From positions 26,345-90,344 of the forward strand of contig JAAZNC010000008.1 of the NCBI GenBank assembly GCA_012798455.1: a stretch of 64,000 nucleotides of DNA, written 5' to 3'. Position 1 is the first letter of the stretch. Each line of letters begins with the position of its first letter. Origin of the DNA: Chloroflexota bacterium. Its GTDB lineage: Bacteria > Chloroflexota > Anaerolineae > Anaerolineales > Anaerolineaceae. The position numbers and the translations under genes are program-made. This document shows positions 45,899-55,197 of this stretch, in pieces. The notes beneath the pieces are model-generated. The model was given only the letters and a program-made list of their open reading frames with translations. It was not told the DNA's origin and did not search any database.

Positions 45899-47032
45899 TT
45901 AAGGGCATGCGTTCAACTGATGTTCTGCATAGCTCTGTGCAAAAACATGATACCCACTCCCATCACAGGCAGAACGAAAATAAAAATAGTCACTCTGCTG
46001 TGGAAACGCTACAGCGATCAGACTATTGATGCTCACCGAACAGATGGGAGTGGGGGTCAGACCACCATAGATATATGTATTATACGGTGAAGAAACCGCC
46101 AGATCATCAGCAGCCAGAGGGGATTTCCACCACGATTGGTTCGCTCCATCCCATCCCAGTGCGTATTGAACAGTAGGATCACTTTGCAGTGGCATACCGA
46201 TCCGCAGACGGTTGAGAAAAACGGAAACAATAACCGATTTTTCTTCTGCCTGAATCGCTTCTTTTTCGACGATGGACGCCAGGGTGATTGCTTGATACAC
46301 ATCCAGCCCTTGTTGGGAGAAAGCACCGGTTACTTCAGGTGTAAACTGTGCAGCAGTCTGATCAATGAGAGTTTGCAAGAATTCCACAGCACTGGCTGAA
46401 CGAAGGATCACATAATCACCCGCCATAATCAACCCCTCCAGATTTTCCGCACTTTGAAAAACTGGAGGTAATATCAAGCCTTCACCGCTTTCAAAGAGAG
46501 CAAGCAGTTCATCTGCTGAAAAATCCAGCCCCGAGGTTGGGATCAAAGCAGCAATTTCCGTATAGCGCATGCCGGGTAGGATGACGAAGTCCACATCCTC
46601 CGGGGTGGGATCAATCATCATAGCTGCAATTTCCACAGCAGATTGTGTCTTCGAAAATGAATAGCTCCCACTCTGTAAAATGGAATCATAACCTTTATAG
46701 ATCAAATATCTCAGAAAGATTTCCTTGTCAGGAATCAAGCCGACTTCAGCCAGGCGGGTGCTGATCACACTGGCACTATCCCCTGCATTGATTTTAATTT
46801 TCAGTGTTTCATGCGGCTGTTCATCCGTCCCCTCAAGAAGATCTGCTTGGTGGGTATACAATAGCCAGGCATAACGGCTCACTGTTCCTATCCCTAACCC
46901 ACTTGCAGGAGCGCCATACAGTTCCATCACGCGGGTTGGTATTGTAATTAAAAATATATATGCACTGCTTAACAGGATAACAGCGATGAAGATAACCGGT
47001 ATGAAAATGGTGATCAAGCGCTTGCCGGTCAT
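45899..47032 (-). CDS. mltG: MltG-type endolytic murein transglycosylase
   Basis: Cuts nascent peptidoglycan strands to set glycan length; 377 residues with one N-terminal membrane anchor (about 7-30) and the YceG domain outside. The catalytic Glu is in ASIVEKEA, and the later SDPTVQYALG and SPYNTYIYGGLTPTPI blocks are diagnostic. The start overlaps the ruvX stop by 4 bases; the ruvX-mltG pairing is widely conserved in Gram-positive-type bacteria. Its presence argues for a peptidoglycan wall. Confidence 0.93.
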   Translation of the reverse strand: MTGKRLITIFIPVIFIAVILLSSAYIFLITIPTRVMELYGAPASGLGIGTVSRYAWLLYTHQADLLEGTDEQPHETLKIKINAGDSASVISTRLAEVGLIPDKEIFLRYLIYKGYDSILQSGSYSFSKTQSAVEIAAMMIDPTPEDVDFVILPGMRYTEIAALIPTSGLDFSADELLALFESGEGLILPPVFQSAENLEGLIMAGDYVILRSASAVEFLQTLIDQTAAQFTPEVTGAFSQQGLDVYQAITLASIVEKEAIQAEEKSVIVSVFLNRLRIGMPLQSDPTVQYALGWDGANQSWWKSPLAADDLAVSSPYNTYIYGGLTPTPICSVSINSLIAVAFPQQSDYFYFRSACDGSGYHVFAQSYAEHQLNACP

Positions 47033-47484
47033 ACTTGTTCTATTCCTTTCTGTGTGATCTGCTCATCAATATAGGATTGCAGTAAGATACAAGCTGCCAC
47101 ATCATCCAGATGACCCTGGCGCTTTTTCTTTTTTACTCCCATTTGGATGCGCGAACGTTGGGCTCCTCTAGTTGTACCATGTTCATCCCAGTAAATTATC
47201 GGTATATCCGAAATCATATGTATTGCATCACCCAATCGTAACCCTCTCCTTCCGGAGAAACTGGCATTCTCATTTCTATCATAGCTAATGCCAATAATGA
47301 TCTGCCCAACTTCCTTTTCCTCGCACAGCTTAACGATCTGCTGTGCGCTGGTTGTGTAAGAAATAAACTGGATGACCAACAGGGGACGTGAAATCGTCCC
47401 ACTGGGATCAGAAATAGAAATACCGATCCGTTTTTCTCCCGGATCGATCCCCAGCAACCTGGCATTGATCTTAGGTTCATCCAT
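47029..47484 (-). CDS. ruvX: RuvX/YqgF-family resolvase
   Basis: RNase H-like fold protein implicated in pre-16S rRNA 5'-end processing and Holliday junction resolution. About 151 residues from the ATG at 47484. Motifs are LLGIDPGEKRIGISISDP, the GISYDRNENASF segment and the IYWDEHGTT Asp-Glu motif; the KKKKRQGHLDDVAACILLQSYI end is also typical. Earlier in-frame ATGs at 47499 exist. Confidence 0.92.
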   Translation of the reverse strand: MDEPKINARLLGIDPGEKRIGISISDPSGTISRPLLVIQFISYTTSAQQIVKLCEEKEVGQIIIGISYDRNENASFSGRRGLRLGDAIHMISDIPIIYWDEHGTTRGAQRSRIQMGVKKKKRQGHLDDVAACILLQSYIDEQITQKGIEQV

Positions 47485-47575
47485 AGCACTCACTGGCATT
47501 ATACAATACATACATTTCTAAAAGAATTGAAAATAGATTGTTATTCATCTCTGCGAACTTCTTATATTGTTCTAA

Positions 47576-47591
47576 AATTGGTTAACCAATT
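47576..47591. promoter_or_regulatory. perfect 16-bp palindrome over the -35 region of the lipoprotein-msrPQ promoter
   Basis: AATTGGTTAACCAATT reads the same on both strands. It covers the -35 position (TTGGTT 47578-47583) of the promoter for the genes downstream, the classic site for a dimeric repressor. Confidence 0.5.
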
Positions 47592-47607
47592 GTGGATTTA
47601 CTATAAT
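47578..47607 (+). promoter_or_regulatory. promoter of the lipoprotein-msrP-msrQ unit
   Basis: TTGGTT (47578-47583) and TATAAT (47602-47607) are 18 bases apart, ending 27 bases before the ATG at 47635. Confidence 0.55.
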
Positions 47608-47634
47608 AAACACAATAAGAGAAGGAATGAGAAC

Positions 47635-48453
47635 ATGAAAAAAATACTGGTCGTCGGGATTTTTCTAAGCTCCCTGTTGCTTTTACAAGCCTGTAATTTC
47701 CCTTTATTTAAAGGTTCATCTTTTGATGATGAGGTCGCTACTCAGGCTGCCCTTGCTTTCACACAAACAGCCCAGCAAAACCTCATTCTGCTACCCACTA
47801 ACACGCTTTCATCTTCCACTCCGCAGGTTACTCTCACTCACACCAGTACCAATGATAATCCTAAAGCACAGCTAGGCAGTGCAATTTGGCAAGATGCCCT
47901 CACCTCCGGCAACAGCTTTGGGATTGGCAATGACATAACCCAGGTTGAAGGGACCAATGCCTCGGTCTGGATCGAAGACGGCAGTTTCAATATGTACCGT
48001 TCCAGCGCTTCGGGAGGATACATCTGGTATTGCGCTTATCCTAATATTGCTGATTTCTATCTGGAGGGAAAATTCGAAACCCAGAATTGCAATGGTGCTG
48101 ATCTATATGGATTGACTTTTCGCAAACCCGATTTTGGAGATAAAACAGGTTATTACTTTTTGGTTACTTGCGATGGAAAATTCAATTTGATGCGCTGGAC
48201 CAATAATGATTCTACCCTCCTGGGAGACTGGACAACCAATGATAATCTCACACAAGGACCTGCTGCAGTCAATACGCTGGGTGTGTGGGCAGAGGGTTCC
48301 ACCATCAAGCTGTATATCAATGATAGGCTTGCCGCTGAATTTACCGATGATTCCAACTTGAAATCGGGTTATTTTGGATTGGTCAGCAATCCATTGCAAA
48401 CTGCTGGCATGACCATTAAATTGGATGAGATCGCCTACTACAATTTACCTTGA
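47635..48453 (+). CDS. lipoprotein with concanavalin/LamG-like (DUF1080-type) domain
   Basis: A 272-residue exported lipoprotein: signal KKILVVGIFLSSLLLLQAC with lipobox LLQAC, then a Thr/Ser-rich spacer and a C-terminal jelly-roll domain. That part has FYLEGKFETQNCNGADLYGLTF, TGYYFLVTCDGKFNLMRW and LYINDRLAAEFTDDSNLKSGYFGL, patterns of LamG/3-keto-disaccharide hydrolase-like lectin folds. AAGGA lies 10 bases before the ATG. It is 19 bases upstream of msrP on the same promoter, so it may be a surface glycan-binding factor or just share expression. Confidence 0.78.
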   Translation: MKKILVVGIFLSSLLLLQACNFPLFKGSSFDDEVATQAALAFTQTAQQNLILLPTNTLSSSTPQVTLTHTSTNDNPKAQLGSAIWQDALTSGNSFGIGNDITQVEGTNASVWIEDGSFNMYRSSASGGYIWYCAYPNIADFYLEGKFETQNCNGADLYGLTFRKPDFGDKTGYYFLVTCDGKFNLMRWTNNDSTLLGDWTTNDNLTQGPAAVNTLGVWAEGSTIKLYINDRLAAEFTDDSNLKSGYFGLVSNPLQTAGMTIKLDEIAYYNLP

Positions 48454-48472
48454 ATAAGAAGGGATAGATCGC

Positions 48473-49405
48473 ATGATTGAAAAGAAAAAGCCGGATGTCA
48501 TTACACCGCAGGAACTGTATCAGTCACGTCGTAAATTCTTGAAGACAAGTCTCACATATTCTTCGGCTGCCGCCTTGCTGGCAGCTTGTCAGCCTATTGC
48601 TCCAACCCCCACTCCCCAGACAGGTACGTCATCTGCTTTAAGCGACGAGTTAGGAGATCTCACTACCTCCGAAGAAGATATCGCCGGATTTACCAACTAC
48701 TACGAATTTTCCTCCAGCAAGAAACAACCTACCGAACTGGCAGCAGATTTTGTCACTCAACCATGGACTGTTCAGATCGGCGGACTGGTAAAGAAACCAC
48801 AAGAAATTCTGGTCACTGATCTAAAACAGCAATTCAACATGATTGACCGCATCTACCGCATGCGCTGTGTGGAAGCCTGGTCGATGGTGATCCCGTGGAG
48901 CGGCATCCTACTCAAAGATCTGCTGGATGCCGTGCAACCCACCAGCGCTGCCAAATACATCCGTTTTGAGGGAACTTTCGATCCCGATCAGATGCCTGGA
49001 CAGAATCACTCATCCTATCCCTGGCCTTATGTGGAAGGACTTCGTCTGGATGAAGCCACGCACGATTTGACGCTCCTGGCAACCGGCATCTATGGCAAAG
49101 ACCTGACCTCTCAAAATGGCGCGCCTATCCGTCTGGTGGTACCCTGGAAATATGGCTTCAAATCTATTAAAGCCATCAAAAAGATCGACTTGGTCGAGGA
49201 GATGCCCACCTCATTCTGGATGGCACTCTCTTCCCAGGAATACGGTTTTTATGCCAATGTGAACCCCAACGTTCCCCATCCACGCTGGTCACAAGCTTCT
49301 GAGCAGCGCATTGGTGAATCGGGACGCCGGGATACTCTGCTTTTCAACGGCTATGATGAAGTGGCAGATCTCTATACTGGTATGGATCTCAGTGTGAATT
49401 TCTAA
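48473..49405 (+). CDS. msrP: MsrP-type methionine sulfoxide reductase (molybdenum subunit), TAT lipoprotein
   Basis: Repairs oxidised methionines in extracytoplasmic proteins using electrons from MsrQ. The 310-residue protein has a twin-arginine signal SRRKFLKTS (18-26) ending in the lipobox LLAAC (C39), so it is probably exported folded and lipid-anchored. The catalytic domain is the YedY oxidoreductase fold, with the Mo-binding Cys in MRCVEAWSMVIPWSG and the YGFKSIKAIKKIDL segment. msrQ follows with a one-base overlap. Confidence 0.92.
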   Translation: MIEKKKPDVITPQELYQSRRKFLKTSLTYSSAAALLAACQPIAPTPTPQTGTSSALSDELGDLTTSEEDIAGFTNYYEFSSSKKQPTELAADFVTQPWTVQIGGLVKKPQEILVTDLKQQFNMIDRIYRMRCVEAWSMVIPWSGILLKDLLDAVQPTSAAKYIRFEGTFDPDQMPGQNHSSYPWPYVEGLRLDEATHDLTLLATGIYGKDLTSQNGAPIRLVVPWKYGFKSIKAIKKIDLVEEMPTSFWMALSSQEYGFYANVNPNVPHPRWSQASEQRIGESGRRDTLLFNGYDEVADLYTGMDLSVNF

Positions 49406-50040
49406 TGGAAAAGCGGTTCAGTAAAGTCCAAAACATCACGTTATTGATCTCGGTCATTCCGACAGGGGTGTTTCTGTTCAACTACACGCAGAACGCCTAT
49501 GATCCCTATCCCACTTTATTCCTGACTCAATTCTCTGCCAAGACCGCCTTACTTTTCCTGTTGGTTTCTCTAACCTGCACCCCACTGCGAAATATCCTGG
49601 GGATGAGTGCTTGGCTCAAAGTTAGGAAAACCAGTGGTTTGGCTGCTTTTTATTATGCCCTGTTGCACACATTCACCTTCATCGTGTTGGATTATCAATT
49701 AAACCCGAACTGGCTCATCCCCGAATTCAGGGATAAACCTTATTTGCTGTTGGGTTTGGCAGCGCTGGTTCTTTTGATCCCGCTGGCACTCACCTCTGGA
49801 GAACGGATTCAGGCACGCCTAGGAAAAATATGGAAACGCATCCATCGCCTGGTATATCTCATAGGTCTGTTAATCCTGGCACACCAGTACTTCGCCATCA
49901 AAGGAGACAAGAGTAGTGCTGTTCTTTACATCATTGTTTATGGAATATTGATGATGTTGCGGCTGCCGTTCATCAGGGATACCCTCAAGATCAAGCCCTG
50001 TACGATCTGCCAGACCATTAACCAATGGCTGATTTCCTGA
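49405..50040 (+). CDS. msrQ: MsrQ-type heme-containing membrane subunit
   Basis: A 211-residue, six-span membrane protein of the ferric-reductase-like YedZ family that passes electrons from the quinone pool or flavin to MsrP. Heme-ligand histidines are expected in YYALLHTFTF and RIHRLVYLIGLLILAHQYF. The TPLRNILG and RKTSGLAAFYY loops match the family. The gene pair msrPQ is one transcript; it ends 11 bases before the repair operon, which may be read through from here. Confidence 0.9.
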   Translation: MEKRFSKVQNITLLISVIPTGVFLFNYTQNAYDPYPTLFLTQFSAKTALLFLLVSLTCTPLRNILGMSAWLKVRKTSGLAAFYYALLHTFTFIVLDYQLNPNWLIPEFRDKPYLLLGLAALVLLIPLALTSGERIQARLGKIWKRIHRLVYLIGLLILAHQYFAIKGDKSSAVLYIIVYGILMMLRLPFIRDTLKIKPCTICQTINQWLIS

Positions 50041-50051
50041 TAGGATAAAGG

Positions 50052-52157
50052 GTGATGGACACTATTTCCTTCAACACTGCCCAACAACAACTGCTTGATT
50101 TACCCATCCCAATTCACATTGCACTGGATGGACCTTTTAAAAGCGGTAAAACTACCGTTGCGGTTGCCCGTATGATGCAGATCAGCGCTCATTGCAACCC
50201 ATTCCAACGCTTGCTGGTGCTGGTACCCCAATTATCGCTGGCAGAGAAATATCGCCAAGCGGTGCGGGATGCACAATTCCCGGCAGGCAATCCTCCCACC
50301 ATTACCACACTGGCTGGCTTATCGCGCCAGTTCATCCAGCTTTACTGGCCATTTATCCAGGGAAGTGCCGGTTTCAGCTCCATCGGTTCCCGCCCTACTT
50401 TTCTCAATATGGAAACCGCTCAGTATTTCATGGAACAGGTCTGCCAGCCTTTCCTTGATAAAAAATATTTCCTTGAGATCCGCATCGATCGTGCCCGTCT
50501 TTTCAGCCAGATTCTGGATACCATGAATAAGGCTGCACTGGTAGGTTATGCACTGGAAGAGACCGCTCTGCGCTTGAAAGCTGCCTGGACGGGTGAAAAC
50601 ATCCGCGAGAAGCATTACGAACAATCCCAGGAATGCGCCCTGGCTTTTCGAGCTTTCTGTTTGCAAAACAATGTGCTGGATTATTCCCTGCAGGTTGAGC
50701 TGTTCCGGCATTTTATCCTGCAGGATGTTTCGCTCCAAAAAGAATTTTTCGTGCCCTATGCTTTTTTGATCGCAGATAATCTGGAAGAAGACGTACCGAT
50801 TCTGCATGACTTGATCCTTAGTTTGAACGAACATATTCCATCCATGCTATTCATCAACGATCAGCATGCCGGCTATCGCTCTTTTCTGGGAGCAGACGCC
50901 ACCAGCGCCGCACGGCTGGCAACCATCTGCCAACAGCATTTCACTTTCAGCGAACAATTCAATATGGCAGAGGATGTAAAAGCATTCAATATGTCTTTAA
51001 TTCGCTGCATTCAAAGAAAAGAAACCCACCAGTTCCCAACCGCTGCCCAAGCCGCTTACACACTGCAGAATCTGCCCTTCTATCCCGATATGGTAGATGC
51101 GGTCTGCCAGACCATTCTTCAGCTTGTCAAAGATCAGCACGAATCACCTGGTCAAATAGCGGTTTTATCCCCTTATCTACCGGACTCCTTGAAATTCGCG
51201 TTGACGCAAAAATTGAGCGCTATGGGTATACCCTTTATCTCCACCCGTCCTTCGCGCACTCTGGCAGACGAATCCATTACCCGTACCATGTTGGTTTTTG
51301 CCAAAGCAGCTCACCCGAACTGGAATCTGTCCATTCAAGTTGAGGAACTGCGTCTCGCCATCATGACCATTTTCCCAAAATGTGATATCCTGCGCGCTGC
51401 GCTGCTGGCAGAAAATTCACTAACAGATGGAAATCGATTACTTCCCTTCACGGATATCCCGGCATTCACGCGCGAACGCATCTCCCATCAGATCGGTAAT
51501 CAATATAATGAATTGATCCAATGGATCGAAGACTATCGACATAAACAAGAACCCTTGCCGTTGGATATATTTCTTTCGCAGCTATTCGGCGAAAAACTTG
51601 CGCAACCCGGTTTCGGATTGCACGAGGATGTAGACAAAGCTGCTGTGTTGAACAACCTGATCCGCTCCATGCATGATTTTCGCACCACTTTCACTGCACT
51701 GGCTGAAACACAGCAGGTGGATGTCAATCAAATGTATATGCAGACCCTGCAAAACGGGCTGCTGCCTTCCCGCCACCCGCTGTGGAATGACGAGATGGAT
51801 GCGGTGTTAATCTCCCCCGCCTTCACTTTCTTGATGAAAAATAGGAGTGTGAAATACCAATTCTGGCTGGATATCGGATCCATGGGGTGGTGGGAACGTC
51901 TTGACCAACCCCTCACTCATCCCCATGTGCTCAACCGCAACTGGCAAATGGAAAAACGTTGGACAGACACAGAGGAATATCAAGCCAATCAGGCTGCACT
52001 GGCAAGATTGGTAAAGGGTTTGTTGGAGCGTTGTGAAAACCATATTTACCTATATGCGGTTGGATTAAATCAAGCCGGTATCAACCAGAGCAGCCCCTTA
52101 CTGAGCGCCATGCAGCTCTTCTTAAAGCGCATGCGAGGAGCAAATAACCATGCCTGA
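50052..52157 (+). CDS. AddB/RexB-like inactivated helicase subunit without nuclease domain
   Basis: A 701-residue protein that I read as the helicase-like part of an AddB. A Walker A loop GPFKSGKTT lies near residues 27-35, but the Walker B position reads FLIADNLEEDVP instead of a DExx box, so ATP-driven unwinding is unlikely. The C-terminal third has the two strand blocks (QFWLDIGSMGWW, HIYLYAVGL followed by QSSPLL) comparable with AddB/RecC. No Fe-S cysteines or nuclease motif are present; those sit in a separate gene two positions downstream. The start is GTG 50052 or ATG 50055. It overlaps the UvrD gene by 8 bases. Confidence 0.72.
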   Translation: MMDTISFNTAQQQLLDLPIPIHIALDGPFKSGKTTVAVARMMQISAHCNPFQRLLVLVPQLSLAEKYRQAVRDAQFPAGNPPTITTLAGLSRQFIQLYWPFIQGSAGFSSIGSRPTFLNMETAQYFMEQVCQPFLDKKYFLEIRIDRARLFSQILDTMNKAALVGYALEETALRLKAAWTGENIREKHYEQSQECALAFRAFCLQNNVLDYSLQVELFRHFILQDVSLQKEFFVPYAFLIADNLEEDVPILHDLILSLNEHIPSMLFINDQHAGYRSFLGADATSAARLATICQQHFTFSEQFNMAEDVKAFNMSLIRCIQRKETHQFPTAAQAAYTLQNLPFYPDMVDAVCQTILQLVKDQHESPGQIAVLSPYLPDSLKFALTQKLSAMGIPFISTRPSRTLADESITRTMLVFAKAAHPNWNLSIQVEELRLAIMTIFPKCDILRAALLAENSLTDGNRLLPFTDIPAFTRERISHQIGNQYNELIQWIEDYRHKQEPLPLDIFLSQLFGEKLAQPGFGLHEDVDKAAVLNNLIRSMHDFRTTFTALAETQQVDVNQMYMQTLQNGLLPSRHPLWNDEMDAVLISPAFTFLMKNRSVKYQFWLDIGSMGWWERLDQPLTHPHVLNRNWQMEKRWTDTEEYQANQAALARLVKGLLERCENHIYLYAVGLNQAGINQSSPLLSAMQLFLKRMRGANNHA

Positions 52158-54372
52158 ATTCATTCCTCGCCCTGCCCAGGCAGCCATTCTGCGTTATAGC
52201 CATGGCAAGATGGGCATTGCTGCTGTCCCCGGCAGCGGAAAAACGCATACCCTTTCCTACCTTGCAGCTGACCTGATCGCCTCCGACCGCATTAAAGAAG
52301 ACCAGGAAGTGCTAATCGTGACGCTGGTGAATTCGGCTGTGCAGAATTTTTCCAAGCGCATCGCACTTTTTATGCGCCAGACAGGTCTGCTGGAAAATAT
52401 CGGGTATCGCGTGCGCACCCTGCATGGATTGGCGCACGATATCGTGCGCGAAAGACCTGATCTGGCCGGGTTATCCAATAATTTCCAAATTCTGGATGAA
52501 CGAGCCAGTAATGACCTGCTGGACCAGATTGTCGGCACCTGGCAGCGCAATAACCTCGATTTTCTAATCCGGTACACCACTCCTGAGTCCCGCGATAACA
52601 TACAATATTTAAGCAATAAATGGAAACAGATATTGCTTTCCATGGCATCCGCTTTTATTCAGCAAGCCAAGGATTTGGAGTTGAGCCCACAGCACATCCA
52701 ATCTGAAATGGTGCATACTGGCATCGATCAGGAACTACTACGCTTTGGGATAGAAGTCTATCAAGATTACCAAAATGCTTTGAGTTATCAAGCTGCCATC
52801 GATTTTCAAGACCTCATCCGGCTAGCTTACTCCATTTTGAAATTAGATGCAGATTACCTGCAGCGTCTGCAGCAACGTTGGCCATATATCCTCGAGGATG
52901 AAGCCCAGGATTCATCTGCCCTGCAGGAGAAGATCCTGCGCCTGTTATGTGGGAAGAAAGGCAATTGGGTGCGGGTCGGTGATCCGAATCAGGCTATTTA
53001 TGAAACCTTCACCACCGCTGACCCGAAATACCTATTGCACTTTCTGCACGAAAAAGGAGTGCAATCTTATGACTTGCCCAACTCCGGCAGGTCAACATAC
53101 AGCATTATCCATCTGGCAAACCACCTCATCGAATGGAATCAAAAAGAACCTGCTCCAGAGTTATTAAAGGCACTTGTTCCACCTTTCATCCAACCTACCG
53201 GGCAGGATGATCCACAACCCAATCCCCCGGATATACCGGAACATATCTACCTGTATGATAAAGCCCTCTCTCCCGAAAAAGAAGAGGATATGGTCGTACA
53301 GTCGGTAGTGCGCTGGCTAGCAGAAAATCCACGACAGACTGTGGCAATCCTGGTCACCCGCAACGACAAAGGCGCCAGTCTCGTGCAGAAGTTGAAAAAC
53401 AAGAAAGTAAAAACAGTGGAGCTTCTACAGACCAGTTTTGCTACGCGCAGAATAGCAAAAATATTATCTGATCTGATGTATTTTTTTGCAGAACCACAAA
53501 GCGCTAAAAAACTGACTGCCGCTTTCCAGAGCCTGTATGAGGAGCGTTTTGAGGATGCGGAAGAGAAAAAACTCTTCCGGGCTTTTTGCTCCAGACTGAA
53601 AAAGGAAACGCTGGTAGAAAATCTGCTTTTCCATCCCCCTGAGAAGAATGAACAATCATTACTGGAGCCGCTTCATTCCACTTTCCGAGAAATTTTTCAA
53701 CAGTTTGCCACCTTCGTGCACAATAATCAAAATGCCACCCTCTTGCCCATTCATGAATTCATCCTGACCCTCTCGGTGCAATTATTCACTGAAGCTCATG
53801 AACTGGCACTTACTTATAAATTAGCGGAAATGATGGAAAGGGCTGCGGTCGCCAACCCTGTTTTAACGTTGAAGGATGTAGCAGTCGAACTGGATCGTAT
53901 CTACAGCAACCGCATCCGCATCAACGGCTTTTCGGATGAAGAATTGGAATTTGACCCAGACCAGCATCGCGGAGAAGTGGTGGTTTCCACCATCCATAAA
54001 GCCAAGGGATTGGAGTGGGACCGTGTCTATCTAGTCTCGGTGAACAATTACGATTTCCCTACCAACCAACCTTACGACCAGTATATTTCAGAACGTTATT
54101 TCATTCGCGACCGTCTCAACCTGGAAGCGGAAATGCTAGCCTCTTTGAAGAACCTGTCAAAAGGAACGCCTTATCAAGAAGGAGATCCCACCTTACAGGC
54201 ACGCATCAGCTACAGCGCTGAAAGACTACGGTTATTGTATGTGGGCATCACACGTGCCCGCCGTGAATTGGTGATGACATGGAATGAAGGAAAATTCAAT
54301 AATTGTGTGATGGCAATCCCCTTTGTGGAATTGACCGCCTTTTGGGAGCAATATCATGCCGCACCTGACTGA
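52150..54372 (+). CDS. UvrD/PcrA-type superfamily 1A DNA helicase (AddA-like, no nuclease)
   Basis: A 740-residue 3'-5' helicase. Motif I is AAVPGSGKTHTL, motif II LEDEAQDS, motif III GDPNQAIYETF, motif V STIHKAKGLEWDRVY and motif VI LLYVGITRARREL. The protein ends soon after motif VI, so the C-terminal nuclease of true AddA is absent. It overlaps both neighbours (8 and 17 bases) and presumably forms the motor of the complex they encode. Confidence 0.9.
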   Translation: MPEFIPRPAQAAILRYSHGKMGIAAVPGSGKTHTLSYLAADLIASDRIKEDQEVLIVTLVNSAVQNFSKRIALFMRQTGLLENIGYRVRTLHGLAHDIVRERPDLAGLSNNFQILDERASNDLLDQIVGTWQRNNLDFLIRYTTPESRDNIQYLSNKWKQILLSMASAFIQQAKDLELSPQHIQSEMVHTGIDQELLRFGIEVYQDYQNALSYQAAIDFQDLIRLAYSILKLDADYLQRLQQRWPYILEDEAQDSSALQEKILRLLCGKKGNWVRVGDPNQAIYETFTTADPKYLLHFLHEKGVQSYDLPNSGRSTYSIIHLANHLIEWNQKEPAPELLKALVPPFIQPTGQDDPQPNPPDIPEHIYLYDKALSPEKEEDMVVQSVVRWLAENPRQTVAILVTRNDKGASLVQKLKNKKVKTVELLQTSFATRRIAKILSDLMYFFAEPQSAKKLTAAFQSLYEERFEDAEEKKLFRAFCSRLKKETLVENLLFHPPEKNEQSLLEPLHSTFREIFQQFATFVHNNQNATLLPIHEFILTLSVQLFTEAHELALTYKLAEMMERAAVANPVLTLKDVAVELDRIYSNRIRINGFSDEELEFDPDQHRGEVVVSTIHKAKGLEWDRVYLVSVNNYDFPTNQPYDQYISERYFIRDRLNLEAEMLASLKNLSKGTPYQEGDPTLQARISYSAERLRLLYVGITRARRELVMTWNEGKFNNCVMAIPFVELTAFWEQYHAAPD

Positions 54373-55195
54373 TTTTCGCTTCAGTGCACAATCACTGCAA
54401 GATTATGTGGAATGTCCGCGACGCTTTCTGCTGCGCTACATCCAGAAGCTGGATTGGCCCGCCGAACAGAGCAACCCTTATCTGGCTTTCGAGCAATATC
54501 GCTATAAAGGAGAATTGTTTCATATTTGTGTTGATCAGTATTTCCACAACATTGATCCTGTTTTGATTGAACAACAGATCCACAATGATGATCTGCGCAC
54601 CTGGTGGCAACATTTCCTGGAATTCATTCAGGAACAGAATTTTCTTCACACCGTTTCAGAGATCCTTTTTCAAGCCAGTCTGGGAGACCATCTTCTGATA
54701 GCCAAATTTGATCTGCTGGCAGTTACTGCCGATCACAACGTAATCATTTTCGATTGGAAAACCATTGCTGGGGATCGCAAGCCTACCCATCACATCCTGG
54801 TTGAAAAGATGCAAACTCTTATTTATCCATATATCCTATGCCGGGCTGGGTTATCTGTGAATGGAGAGCAACTTGCCCATCCAACGAATGTGACATTGCA
54901 ATATTGGTTCCCGCAATATCCGCATGAACCCGAACCTTTCAAATATTCATCTGTACAAATGCAACAAGATCAAACACAATTACGCGGATTGATGGAGGAA
55001 ATAGAGATCAAGACAATGGGTGATTTCCTTATGACCGAAGACGAAAAGCGCTGCCGTTTTTGTGTTTACCGTTCCTACTGCGGACGGGGTGATGTGGCAG
55101 GGAATGTATTGAATGAGGATCAGGAAACCGCACTGAATTTGGATCTGGACAATCTGGACCTGAATTTTGAGAATATCGAGGAAATTGTATACTGA
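54356..55195 (+). CDS. AddB-type Fe-S PD-(D/E)XK nuclease as a stand-alone protein
   Basis: A 279-residue nuclease of the RecB/AddB C-terminal family. An early Cys in VECPRRFLLRYI and a C-terminal CRFCVYRSYC (Cys-x2-Cys-x5-Cys) reproduce the four-cysteine 4Fe-4S staple of AddB-like and Cas4-like nucleases. The catalytic core is LLIAKFDLLAV followed by IIFDWKT (Asp...Asp-x-Lys). The cluster would depend on the SUF system at the left of the window. It overlaps the helicase gene and precedes recJ by 2 bases. Confidence 0.85.
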   Translation: MPHLTDFRFSAQSLQDYVECPRRFLLRYIQKLDWPAEQSNPYLAFEQYRYKGELFHICVDQYFHNIDPVLIEQQIHNDDLRTWWQHFLEFIQEQNFLHTVSEILFQASLGDHLLIAKFDLLAVTADHNVIIFDWKTIAGDRKPTHHILVEKMQTLIYPYILCRAGLSVNGEQLAHPTNVTLQYWFPQYPHEPEPFKYSSVQMQQDQTQLRGLMEEIEIKTMGDFLMTEDEKRCRFCVYRSYCGRGDVAGNVLNEDQETALNLDLDNLDLNFENIEEIVY

Positions 55196-55197
55196 AC

